Shown: piece by piece, positions 35,967 through 44,429 of the stretch | Position numbering within the stretch: the stretch's first letter is position 1 | Layout: each line of letters begins with the position of its first letter | Assembly (NCBI GenBank): GCA_021831785.1 | Contig: JAKBMB010000032.1 | Span: 124,001 to 188,000, forward strand | Length of the DNA: 64,000 nt | Direction: 5' to 3' | Origin: Deltaproteobacteria bacterium | GTDB taxonomy: Bacteria; Desulfobacterota; Binatia; Binatales; Binataceae | Translations under genes and position numbers: made by a program | Notes under the pieces: generated by a model | Databases searched by the model: none | What the model saw: the letters and a program-made list of their open reading frames with translations, nothing else | Told to the model about the DNA's origin: nothing

Positions 35967-37012
35967 ACGAGGAAAAAGTTTCGCCGCCCGTTCTAACGGA
36001 AATCCCGCGCCTGGCCGCCGAGGGACAGCCCCAAACCTACTCCGGCGAGGTCAGCTCGCGGCGCGCGATTCCGGCGCTCAACCTGGTATTGTTTCTGCTT
36101 ACCCTGCTGACCACGACTATGGCGGGGGCGTATCTGGAGGGCGCCGAGCGGCCGCTGTCAAGCGCGCGCGAGCTGATGCTTGGGTTGCCGTTTTCGGCCG
36201 CGTTGATGGTGATACTCCTGTGCCATGAGCTGGGGCACTACGTGACCGCGCGCTACCACCGCGTCAACACCAGCCTGCCCTACTTTATCCCGGTTCCGTT
36301 TCCGTCGGTGTTCATGATCGGGACCTTCGGCGCTTTTATCCGGATCAAGACGCCGCCGCAATCGCGCCGGGTGATGTTTGACGTCGGCGCCGCAGGCCCC
36401 TGGGCAGGAATGGTTCCGGCGATAATCGCGGTGTATATCGGGCTTAAGCTTTCTCAGGTAACGCCGCTGGACAAAAGCCTCGGCGGCTTGGAACTGGGAG
36501 ATTCCTTGCTGTTTTCCTTTCTGACGCAGCGGTTTCTGGGGGTCGATCCGAACACGGTTATGATCAACCTTCATCCGATCGCGTTCGCCGGATGGCTGGG
36601 GCTGTTCATCACGTCGTTGAACCTGCTGCCGGTGGGCCAGCTTGACGGCGGGCACGTGGTGTACGCGCTGTTCGGCCGCGGCCACGCACTGATCTCGCGG
36701 CTCTTCGTGCTGCTCTGCTTTGTGGTTGTCGGCGGGGCGCGTCTGCTGGGCTTGCCGCATTGGGACGGCTGGCTGATGTGGGGTTTTCTGTTGCTCTTTT
36801 TGGGCTTAAGTCATCCGCGGGCGGTCGATCAGGAGACGCCGCTTAATCCCGCGCGGCGGCTTGTGGCCTGGCTTACGCTGGTGCTGTTCGTCGTCACGTT
36901 GAGCCCGGTACCGTTTTCATTGACCGAGCCGTCGCCGGGCAATTCCGTCGAGCAGGTTTACGAGATTCTCTGCCGGGGTGCGCATGCCCTGCCGCTGCTG
37001 CATTCGATGTAG
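35963..37012 (+). CDS. site-2 protease family (M50) membrane metalloprotease
   Basis: 349 residues, multi-pass. The zinc motif is HELGH (H88-H92, in LLCHELGHYVTARY) and the second metal-ligand region is NLLPVGQLDGGHVVYAL (Asp near residue 227). IPVPFPSVFMIGTFGAFIRI is characteristic of the plastid EGY-like and bacterial short S2P branch without a PDZ domain. It cleaves membrane-embedded substrates such as anti-sigma factors or regulators; the target is not evident. Four-base overlap (ATGA) with the SAM hydrolase. Confidence 0.92.
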   Translation: MNEEKVSPPVLTEIPRLAAEGQPQTYSGEVSSRRAIPALNLVLFLLTLLTTTMAGAYLEGAERPLSSARELMLGLPFSAALMVILLCHELGHYVTARYHRVNTSLPYFIPVPFPSVFMIGTFGAFIRIKTPPQSRRVMFDVGAAGPWAGMVPAIIAVYIGLKLSQVTPLDKSLGGLELGDSLLFSFLTQRFLGVDPNTVMINLHPIAFAGWLGLFITSLNLLPVGQLDGGHVVYALFGRGHALISRLFVLLCFVVVGGARLLGLPHWDGWLMWGFLLLFLGLSHPRAVDQETPLNPARRLVAWLTLVLFVVTLSPVPFSLTEPSPGNSVEQVYEILCRGAHALPLLHSM

Positions 37013-37103
37013 GCGCGATCGAAGCGGCGGCGCCGGAGCGCCGATCATCGCGGGCTCGGCTGCCGGCGCGGCAAATCGGCGCGCTCGTACGGGATAGCGA
37101 GCG

Positions 37104-37574
37104 ATGGAGCGCCCGAGCTGGGATCAATACTTCATGACCATCACGCGCCAGGTCGCCGAGCGCTCGACCTGTCTTCGCGCCAAGGTGGGCGCGGTGATCG
37201 TGCGCGAACGCAGCATTCTCGCCACCGGCTACAACGGCGCGCCGGCCGGCTTTCCCCATTGCACCGAAGTGGGATGCCTAATCTACGAATCGCGCACGCC
37301 GACGGGCGAGGTCGAGCTCAACTGCTATCGCAGCATCCACGCCGAGATGAACGCCATCTCGCAAGCGGCCAAGAACGGCGTGATGATCGCCGCAGCAGAC
37401 ATCTACGTGACGCATACGCCATGCGTCCACTGCCTCAAAGTACTGGTCAACACGCGGCTTAGCACCATCTTTTACGAGACCGAGTACAAGCTTCACACCA
37501 TCTCCGAGTGGCTCGACTACGGCCGCATCAAACTGGTTCACGTCGCCCCGCCGCTGGCATCCCCGCCCTCATGA
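37104..37574 (+). CDS. deoxycytidylate (dCMP) deaminase family
   Basis: 156 residues. Zinc and catalytic residues are visible in SIHAEMNAI (H79, E81) and TPCVHC (C107, C110); RAKVGAVIVRERSILATGYNGAPAGF is the usual start of the ComEB/dCMP-deaminase domain. It converts dCMP to dUMP for thymidylate synthesis. It follows the S2P gene after 91 bases and marks the left edge of the accessory island. Confidence 0.92.
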   Translation: MERPSWDQYFMTITRQVAERSTCLRAKVGAVIVRERSILATGYNGAPAGFPHCTEVGCLIYESRTPTGEVELNCYRSIHAEMNAISQAAKNGVMIAAADIYVTHTPCVHCLKVLVNTRLSTIFYETEYKLHTISEWLDYGRIKLVHVAPPLASPPS

Positions 37575-37691
37575 TCAACCCCGCCGCAGATCGAATCGCT
37601 GGGCATACGACGGCAAGCGCTCGGTGGCGCTTCGAGAAAGAGGATTTGCTTAAGCGCGCGATATGAATGCAAACAAGGCGCGTTCCGACCG

Positions 37692-39386
37692 ATGACCGCG
37701 ACGATGCCACGCATCAAACTGTATTCAATAAAAATAAGAAACTACTTGGGCGCGGGTGACCCGCCGGTAGAGCTTGAGTTCAACGGCGACTCTGGGCTTC
37801 TTTGTGGTCCGAACAACAGTGGAAAGAGCACCATCCTTAAAGCGCTTGCGGCCCTAAAGCAAATTGCCCACGATTTACTGAGTGGGAGCAGCTTTGGGGT
37901 GCAGGCGGGTTGGAGAGCGGAGCCCCTGGCGACAGCGGATGTATTTCATTGGGGAACGGGGTCTTTCGAGCTTGGTGCGACCTTCCTTGTACCGCACGGC
38001 TTGTTCGGTGTAAGCAACGCATTGAGCGCGTTGGGGATGCAAGCGGCCGATTCGATGCAGGTACGCTTTGAGGTCGCTCTTACTGCCCAGCGAAAGTCTT
38101 TATTGGGTATATGGTTCAAAGACCACAAAGTTTTTGACCCTAAGGGAAACACCGGAGCATTCCGAAGGCAAGATGGCTGGCTCGTAGCGGAGCGTCGGTT
38201 GTCGGATGTCTTGAGCCCGATTCTGGACTTGCCGAAATTGCTCGCCGCCCGTGTGTGGTACTTCCCTTCTCTTCGTTCGATAGGGACCGGGAACGTTAGT
38301 GACCTTGACCGCTTAGCCGCCGGCGCGGGGATTCCCGACTGGGTGCGAATGGCGAGGAATCCGGACGCCTATAAGTCGGAGCAGCGTCGTGCCGCCAACC
38401 TGCTGCAGGAATTCGAGGCAGAATTCGCGACGTTCGCAGGTTTTGGAAAGCTGGAGCTCATGGTCCGGGAAAGCGGGAGCGAAATCAACGCGCAGATTGA
38501 CGACCATCTCCGGCCGCTCTCGAATCTTGGTTCGGGAATTGGGGAAACTTTGCTGATCCTGCTATGCGCGAAGATCGCTTATTCCGGGTCAGTCGCCCGC
38601 GATCTCGATGTTTTGCTCCTTGAAGAGCCCGAACTGCACTTACATCCGGCACTGCAGCGCAAGCTCCTTGAGCAACTCAGCCAGTACGGCGTGCAGGTCA
38701 TCGCAACCACTCACAGTCCCACTGTTGTCAATTGGTTCGCGCGCAATCAGAAGCGCGTGTTCCGCACGGAACTCGTTGGCGAGTTACCATCAAAGGCGGT
38801 CAGAGCTCGGCCGGCGAAGGGGTTGGCCGAGCTGCGTGAACTGATTGAGAGCATCGGGCTTTCACCCGCCGACGTGTTGCTGGCGGACAAGGTGCTGCTG
38901 GTCGAAGGCACCAACGACGTGCCCGTATTCAAGGCCTGGTTGTCGAAGGCGCCTTCCTACAGGGGGCAGAACGTTGCGGTCTTGTCTCTGGGCGGCAGCG
39001 ACGCCGCCGGCGCGAACTTCGATCCGAACCAGTGGACGAGCTTGCATCCGAGAATTCGCGCAATTCTTGATAGCGAGCGGAAATCTGCAGAGGAAGACCC
39101 ATCAGCGCAACGACAGCAGATGAAGCACAGGTTGGGCGCCTCAGGTATCCATTGCCACCTGACTGAGTGGCGCTCAATCGAAAGCTACTTTACGCCGCGC
39201 GCGCTGAAGCAGGTCTATGGCGATTGCCCCGCCGACTTGGATCAGTTCGGCGCTCCAAATCTCATCGAGCAGGGCGTAAAACAGTTCAGCAAGTCACGCA
39301 ACGGCGAAGTCGCACAGGCGATGGAATGGGGCGAAATCGAAGCCACCGACATCGGCAGAGAAATGGAGGATTTCCTGAAATCCTGA
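37692..39386 (+). CDS. OLD-family ATP-dependent nuclease (AAA + TOPRIM)
   Basis: 564 residues. An N-terminal ABC-type ATPase has Walker A GPNNSGKST (39-47), a glutamine-loop region, LLEEPELHLHP (Walker B) and TTHSPTVV (H-loop). A C-terminal TOPRIM domain begins near residue 398 (DKVLLVEGTNDVPVFKAW) with later acidic LDSERKSAEED. This is the OLD layout used by phage-defence nucleases, including GajA of Gabija. No UvrD-like GajB or reverse transcriptase is next to it, so it looks like a solitary (class 1) OLD. Lower G+C and different codon choice from its neighbours suggest acquisition. Confidence 0.88.
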   Translation: MTATMPRIKLYSIKIRNYLGAGDPPVELEFNGDSGLLCGPNNSGKSTILKALAALKQIAHDLLSGSSFGVQAGWRAEPLATADVFHWGTGSFELGATFLVPHGLFGVSNALSALGMQAADSMQVRFEVALTAQRKSLLGIWFKDHKVFDPKGNTGAFRRQDGWLVAERRLSDVLSPILDLPKLLAARVWYFPSLRSIGTGNVSDLDRLAAGAGIPDWVRMARNPDAYKSEQRRAANLLQEFEAEFATFAGFGKLELMVRESGSEINAQIDDHLRPLSNLGSGIGETLLILLCAKIAYSGSVARDLDVLLLEEPELHLHPALQRKLLEQLSQYGVQVIATTHSPTVVNWFARNQKRVFRTELVGELPSKAVRARPAKGLAELRELIESIGLSPADVLLADKVLLVEGTNDVPVFKAWLSKAPSYRGQNVAVLSLGGSDAAGANFDPNQWTSLHPRIRAILDSERKSAEEDPSAQRQQMKHRLGASGIHCHLTEWRSIESYFTPRALKQVYGDCPADLDQFGAPNLIEQGVKQFSKSRNGEVAQAMEWGEIEATDIGREMEDFLKS

Positions 39387-39481
39387 GTTTGTTGCGACAG
39401 CGTCTACACGCTCCATTCTGCGAAGACCCGTGTCTATGCTACCATTACTCCTGCCATCGGTAGGAAGATATTTGTATAAGC

Positions 39482-39863
39482 GTGGCAAAGCTGTCTGTCT
39501 CATTGCCTGGGCCGCTGGCTGGGTTCGTCGAGAACTACCCGAAAAAGCGCCGTTTGAACCGCTCGAAGGTTATACTCGAAGGTTATAGAAGAGGCGGTCA
39601 ACTTACTTCGGAGCCGGGAGCTGGAGGCTGCCTATCGCGAAGCCGATGCAGAGTACGACCGAGCTTGAGAGAGCACGGTCGCGGATGGGCTTGCCGACCA
39701 AACGTGGTGACATTTACTACGCCAGTTAAGCCCCAAAAAACATGGCTCAAACCTGGGACTGCAAGAGAAACGACTAATTATTGAAGGCAATCTGAAAGGG
39801 GTTAGCAAAAAGGCGCTTAGGAAAAAAGCAGCCGCCCAGCGGCTGGCCAGAATTAGAGCGTGA
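39482..39863 (+). pseudogene. mazE/parD-type antitoxin relic with toxin scrap
   Basis: A ribbon-helix-helix antitoxin can be followed across two frames: AKLSVSLPGPLAGFVENY ... LNRSKVI, then after a shift EEAVNLLRSRELEAAYREADAEYDRA, a TGA where the family has Trp, and ESTVADGLADQTW. The shift is caused by a perfect 13-bp tandem duplication (39562-39587). Immediately after, KRGDIYYAS is the start of a MazF-like toxin, cut by TAA within 15 codons. A further basic frame runs to TGA 39861-39863. Neither partner can be functional as written. Confidence 0.7.
39562..39587. repeat. 13-bp tandem duplication
   Basis: CTCGAAGGTTATA occurs twice head-to-tail (39562-39574, 39575-39587). Removing one copy restores NRSKVIEEAVNLLR in the antitoxin frame, so the duplication is the inactivating event. 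Confidence 0.9.
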
Positions 39864-39878
39864 ACACACGCAAAGCCA

Positions 39879-40286
39879 ATGGAAGATGTAGCGATATCGG
39901 TTGTGTGCGGCCAGTGCCGAACAGCTTTAACGGAGAACCCGGACGCGACGCCGGAAACGCGGGAACCCTGTGCTCAGTGCGGTTCGACCGCGCGTAGCCT
40001 TGAGGTGGCCGTAGGCGCGAAAGTGAGTACTCACGCCGGAATCAAGGGCAAGGGGCGTCAACTTCAGACGGGGAGGCCCGCATTTGAGTTTGTGACCCGC
40101 GAAGACTATTGGCGCAAAACAGGTGAATGGCGATGGTATGAAGTGTTCATCGATCGAGTCCGAAACATCTATCGGAAAGTAGTACGCGACCGCAAGACTG
40201 GTCAGGAATTGTACAGATGCGAGGAATCGTTGCGTGAGCACACCGGGCATGGGCGCACAAAGCTCCCGGGCCGACGCAAAAAGTAA
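39879..40286 (+). CDS. zinc-ribbon hypothetical protein
   Basis: 135 residues. CGQC (10-13) and CAQC (32-35) form a probable zinc ribbon; the rest is charged with FEFVTREDYWRKTGEWRWYEVFIDR, a motif I recognise from small uncharacterised proteins in accessory regions. Function unknown. Ends in a basic tail (RTKLPGRRKK). It lies between the antitoxin relic and the 200-bp repeat. Confidence 0.65.
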   Translation: MEDVAISVVCGQCRTALTENPDATPETREPCAQCGSTARSLEVAVGAKVSTHAGIKGKGRQLQTGRPAFEFVTREDYWRKTGEWRWYEVFIDRVRNIYRKVVRDRKTGQELYRCEESLREHTGHGRTKLPGRRKK

Positions 40287-40603
40287 CTGTACAGGCCCGC
40301 ATATCATAGTGACAATTCTGGTCTTGCTGGATTCCTTTCCGTATCATTCTCGCGCGTGGCTGCCGCGCGAGGAATCCCGGGCTTTTCGCCTCCTGTGGAA
40401 TGACCAACCGACATTCCTCGCCCGCGCCGGACACGTGCGCGGGAATCACAACCGCAGCTGCATCGGAGCAGATTCGGTGGCACGATCTTATGCAGGACTC
40501 AATAGCCTTCCGTGGGACCGTCAATCGCCTGGATAAGGAGGAATAGTTGCCACCACGCATCGTCGCCTCGAGGGCGCGAAGTTAGAACCCAGGCGGGTGT
40601 TCG
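40287..40603. other. non-coding gap holding repeat copy 1
   Basis: 317 bases; 200 of them are the dispersed repeat, and the last 50 are the segment duplicated upstream of the second hemW (46848 onward). Confidence 0.6.
40305..40504 (+). repeat. 200-bp dispersed repeat, copy 1
   Basis: Aligns without a gap over 200 positions to 56183-56382 at about 75% identity by hand count; the block at 40345-40380 differs at one of 36 positions. The core contains inverted symmetry (ATTCTCGCGCG ... CGCGCGAGGAAT, then ATTCCTCGCCCGCG ... GCGCGGGAAT), and the right end shares ATCTTATGCAG and TCAATA. No coding capacity; it looks like a non-autonomous palindromic element. Confidence 0.85.
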
Positions 40604-41752
40604 GTGGCGTTTTCGCTCTACGTTCATATTCCGTATTGTCTTTCGAAGTGCCCATACTGCGACTTTAACTCCTACGCGGCCGCGGTATTTCCGGAGCAGG
40701 ACTATACGCGCGCGCTGATAGCCGAGCTTCGCCGCCGCGCGCAGGAGCCGCCTTGGGCGGGTGAGCGTATCGCGACGATCTTCTTCGGCGGCGGGACACC
40801 GTCGCTTTTCGCCGCGTGCTCGATCGGCGAAGTTATCGAGGCGTGCGAAAACCTATTCGGTATCGAAGCCGGCGCCAAAATCACGCTCGAAGCCAACCCG
40901 GGCACCATAGACCTCCGCAAGCTTCTCGGTCTGCGCCGCGCCGGTGTGAATCGTATCAGCTTCGGCGCGCAATCTTTCAAAGATGAGACGCTGAAATTTC
41001 TCGGGCGAATCCACGATGCCGAACAGACACGACGCTCGGTGGCGACAGCCCTCGACGTTGGCTTTGAGCATCTCAACGTCGATTTGATTTTCGCGGTGCC
41101 CGGTCAGACCTTCGACGACTTGGTGAGAGATATTGACGAAGCGGCCGCACTCAACCCCGACCACATCTCATGCTACAACCTCACATTCGAGGAAGGCACG
41201 GCGTTTTACGCCGCGCTTAAGCGCGGGCGCATTCGGCCGCTCGGACAGCGCGCCGAGTCCCTGATGTACGCGCTCGCCCGCAAGCGATTGGCTGAGTACG
41301 GCTACGCGATGTACGAAATCTCGAACTACGCGCGCCCGGGCGGTCAATGCCGGCATAATCTGGCCTACTGGCGGGCGCAGAGTTTTCTCGGCGTGGGGGC
41401 GGGCGCGCATAGCTACGCTCGGCGCGGGCCGGGCGGCCGTCGATGGTGGAACGAGCGCGCGCCGACGACGTATATCAAGCGTGCTCTAAACGATGGAATT
41501 GCCGAGAGCGGCGGCGAGTCTGTCGACGACCGCACGGCTGCCGGCGAGTTCGTATTTTTGAATCTGCGCCTGAACGAGGGCTTTGCTCGGGCCGATTTCG
41601 AGCATCGGTTTGGTAGGAGCTTCGACGGTTTTTTCGGCGCGGTACCGGCGCGGCTTTTCGCCGACGGGCTGCTCATGAGCGAGCACGGTCGCGTACGCTT
41701 GAGCGAGCGCGGACTTGAACTCGCCGACGCTGTGGCCGCTGAGTTCGTCTAG
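40604..41752 (+). CDS. hemW: HemW-type radical SAM heme chaperone, copy 1
   Basis: 382 residues from a GTG aligned with the ATG of copy 2. The 4Fe-4S motif is CLSKCPYC (C12, C16, C19), followed by FFGGGTPSLF, LEANPGT, NRISFGAQSF and the HemW hallmark HNLAYW. HemW (formerly mis-called oxygen-independent coproporphyrinogen oxidase) inserts heme into acceptor proteins. It is the same length as the copy at 46896 with about 71 differences and no gaps. Both retain all motifs, so both could be active. Confidence 0.92.
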   Translation: MAFSLYVHIPYCLSKCPYCDFNSYAAAVFPEQDYTRALIAELRRRAQEPPWAGERIATIFFGGGTPSLFAACSIGEVIEACENLFGIEAGAKITLEANPGTIDLRKLLGLRRAGVNRISFGAQSFKDETLKFLGRIHDAEQTRRSVATALDVGFEHLNVDLIFAVPGQTFDDLVRDIDEAAALNPDHISCYNLTFEEGTAFYAALKRGRIRPLGQRAESLMYALARKRLAEYGYAMYEISNYARPGGQCRHNLAYWRAQSFLGVGAGAHSYARRGPGGRRWWNERAPTTYIKRALNDGIAESGGESVDDRTAAGEFVFLNLRLNEGFARADFEHRFGRSFDGFFGAVPARLFADGLLMSEHGRVRLSERGLELADAVAAEFV

Positions 41753-41861
41753 ACTCGGAGGCTCAACATGGTGTCGGGTCGCCGCTATCCATGTTAAATG
41801 CCGCGCGACAGGGACAGCAGGTTAAGGTGGCAAACCGGTACGAGCCTTAAGTCCGTGTCGT

Positions 41862-42617
41862 TCAGCTACTCGGCTTGCTTGGAGGCAGTGTGCTGCCCGT
41901 TGTAACTAGGCGCTTGAGCCGTTCGGAGGTCTTCTCCGCCCACAGATCTATCGCGGCCTCGGCGTCGCCCCACTGCCATTGCGCAGCTGCCTTCATCGCA
42001 GTTCCCCCAGTTCGTATGTCCACCGCCGCCGCGAGTAATTCGCCGGTCTGCGCGTCAATAACCTTCCCTGCCATTTCGGCCGAACCGACGAACGCATAGC
42101 TACCCGTGGCCAGCGACTGGAGCGCGTTGACCAGCCGGATCTGCGGCACCACCAGCGAAACCGAGCGCAACACCGGAACCGCACCGCTGGCACTAATCAG
42201 CGCCACCTGAACGACCATGACATCTGGACCGCCCTGATCCGTCATGACGAAATTCTTGGCGATGTCTTCCTTCAGCTTGTTATAGTAATAAGCTGTCAGG
42301 ACCTGCTGATCGGTCGGTGAGACGGACGAGTTCTGCGCATCCCAGAATTGAACCGGCTGCAACATGATCTTACGGTACTTGCTCCACTGCACATGCGGGT
42401 TGATGTAGACGAGCGCCGCCTGACCTTCTTTACCCGGTTTCAGCAGCCTTTCGTCTTTGCCGAAAAAGCCTCGTGGCAGCTCAACCGTGGGCTTTTCACC
42501 CTCGAGCCGCTGAATCAAATTCGGCGCCGGTCTGTTGGTCTCCGAACACCCGGCGATCAGGCCCGCGACTAGAGCAGCCGCTAACAATCCAACGAACTTA
42601 TTCAATGTTGCCACCAT
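41862..42617 (-). CDS. DUF3313-family lipoprotein
   Basis: 251 residues with a signal peptide ending in a lipobox (LIAGC, C24). The mature part has the DUF3313 style: GFFGKDERLLKPGKEGQAALVYINPHVQWSKYRKIMLQPVQFW, then LTAYYYNKLKEDIAKNF and a late GGTAMKAAAQWQWGDAEAAIDLWAEK. Function unknown; such proteins are outer-membrane-associated. It lies alone on the minus strand between the two hemW copies. Confidence 0.88.
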   Translation of the reverse strand: MVATLNKFVGLLAAALVAGLIAGCSETNRPAPNLIQRLEGEKPTVELPRGFFGKDERLLKPGKEGQAALVYINPHVQWSKYRKIMLQPVQFWDAQNSSVSPTDQQVLTAYYYNKLKEDIAKNFVMTDQGGPDVMVVQVALISASGAVPVLRSVSLVVPQIRLVNALQSLATGSYAFVGSAEMAGKVIDAQTGELLAAAVDIRTGGTAMKAAAQWQWGDAEAAIDLWAEKTSERLKRLVTTGSTLPPSKPSS

Positions 42618-43373
42618 CTCTGTTTATCCAGGTTCCTGAGCTAAACGCCTTACTCCGAGGCGGACCCGATCTTCCAAACCACGATCGGCGAGCTTAAAGT
42701 GGGAAATCCTGCCCCGCTTTGAACCTCATCGTGCCGGCAATTTCCCGTTCGCTTTGGGATTTTCTCCCCGCGCCGCACCGGCAAGCTGCATCGCCTGCTC
42801 GAAGACCTGCCGCCCACCTAAGCGACGGCCTGACCGCTGAAGCCGCCTGCATCACCTCTGCCTCCAATGCCGTAACGCTTCCCCCGCTTCCAGGCAGCTA
42901 CGCGGCGAGAGGTCTGATAATCGGATGCGAGCGCGTGGCCTTGACGAACTTCAGTTCCCTTCTCGTCCGGCCGGGTGCATCTCGCACAGCTTCTCCTTCA
43001 GAAACCTTGACGTGCCGCAGCCCAACGCACTGAGCCCGAAGCTTTCCGCCAACTCCGAGATTCCGGGAAAGCGAGCCTGCGAGTCCTTCGGCAAGGAAAC
43101 CAACCCGGCTTCCGCCACGTCATTCAGCACCTCAACCGCGCACCAAGCCACTCGGCCCTTATAGCACTGTTACCAGTTTGAATGAATAGCCCAGCGGCCT
43201 TAAACGCGACGCCGATCCGTGCGGCAGGGGCGACCTTCTGCAAAGGGGCCGGAGCCGCACGGAGAAAAATTGCCTCCGGCCATTCACGCCCGTGGAGGAT
43301 TCGCCTACGCTTGCTTCAGTTACAGTGGCCAAAACGGCAATCCCCGTTATGAATTCTACCCACCCGGGCAAGG
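42618..43373. other. non-coding or decayed stretch
   Basis: About 750 bases. A minus frame near 42951-43151 (VLNDVAEAGLVSLPKDSQ ...) has protein-like composition but no recognisable family and no continuation; it may be the tail of a lost gene. Confidence 0.4.
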
Positions 43374-43586
43374 GTGAATCGTCGCTCCAAGGCGCGGCAC
43401 CTAATGCAAGGCCCGCGAGCGGCGCGATGCAACCCGCTCGGCAATGGCATCTTCATGGTGCTGCAGGGCCGGAATGGAGAGGTGGTTCGGCTCCCAACGG
43501 AGAGAAAGGCCGCCGCTCTCATTGCGCGGGAACTTCATGGGGGCCACTACGTGATGCTCGAATTGTTGCCAAATGCCGGAGGCTGA
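43374..43586 (+). CDS. small hypothetical protein before the restriction operon
   Basis: 70 codons from a GTG (60 from an internal ATG). The C-terminal part, FMVLQGRNGEVVRLPTERKAAALIARELHGGHYVMLELL, has the look of a compact alpha/beta protein. It ends 19 bases before the endonuclease gene, so it could be a controller or an unrelated leader. No helix-turn-helix is evident. Confidence 0.4.
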   Translation: MNRRSKARHLMQGPRAARCNPLGNGIFMVLQGRNGEVVRLPTERKAAALIARELHGGHYVMLELLPNAGG

Positions 43587-43605
43587 GGTAGTGAGGATTT
43601 GATAG

Positions 43606-44429
43606 ATGCCGGCGATCAGTAACGAAGACCGGCGCTACCTCAATGCCGTGCTCGACCCAATCCGGGTGCGCGCTCGGTATAAGCCGAAGTTCGGACAGGG
43701 CACCAAGGCACCAGGTCTAACGCTTGAAGAATTTCAGACGCTTTACGGCAGAGACCCTTTCTACACCTGGTTTGGGCTTAATAATCCCCTGCTGTACGCG
43801 GCGCACAAGGCGGCAGGGGGAATGACAAGCGTTTACCGGCAAATCGGCATTGGCTGCGAGAAGCTTTTCCGGACAATCCTGAAGGATTCTTTCCAGTTGT
43901 CGGCGACGGATGTCATCTGGTCCTACAAGGTGCCGCGTCGGAACGGTAAAACGCGTACCCTTCATCTCGATGGCCGCGTCCCTCTGGACAAGGTGCCCGA
44001 TCCTGCGAAGCGCGAACGTTTCAAAGATTGGATGCGTCAATCTGCTGCAAAGCTAGAGGTCGATCCGAAGGTTTTCGATTCACTAAAAGGCACGGTGTTT
44101 GAAGTCCGGCAGGGGCACAAGAGCAAGGACTCAAAGCGCCAAACGCCGACATTGGTAACGCGAGCGCGGCCTACGCGAAAGCCTATTTCCCCTGCGCCGT
44201 AATTCTGTCTGCGCAGATTGACGGCGATATTTTGGCGCGTTACCGTGCGGCGGGATGGTCTATTGTCACCGGGATTGTGGGGACTAACGATTCTCTGGTT
44301 TCGACATACGATTTCATGCGTGATGTCGCGGGCTATGATCTGGCCGCTTTCTTTGAGCGTAACCGCGGGACGCTTCGCACGGAAATTTATGCCGTACTGA
44401 AAGCCCTTCTGGTGCCGGAAACAAAATGA
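43606..44429 (+). pseudogene. type II restriction endonuclease with one-base frameshift
   Basis: Reads in frame 1 to about residue 179 (GMTSVYRQIGIGCEKLFRTIL, KGTVFEVRQGHKSKDSKRQ), where the frame changes at the A-run 44141-44143. Adding one A gives RQNADIGNASAAYAKAYFPC and an uninterrupted run to TGA 44427-44429 (RNRGTLRTEIYAVLKALLVPETK), total about 274 residues. The EVRQGHKSKDSKRQNAD segment looks like a PD-(D/E)xK-type core (E, then QxK), which is inference. The stop overlaps the methyltransferase ATG by four bases, the usual R-M arrangement. As written the product is truncated to 198 residues. Confidence 0.7.

Noticed and set aside
37692-39386. Gabija defence system
   Set aside because: GajA-like OLD architecture is present, but no GajB helicase gene follows.
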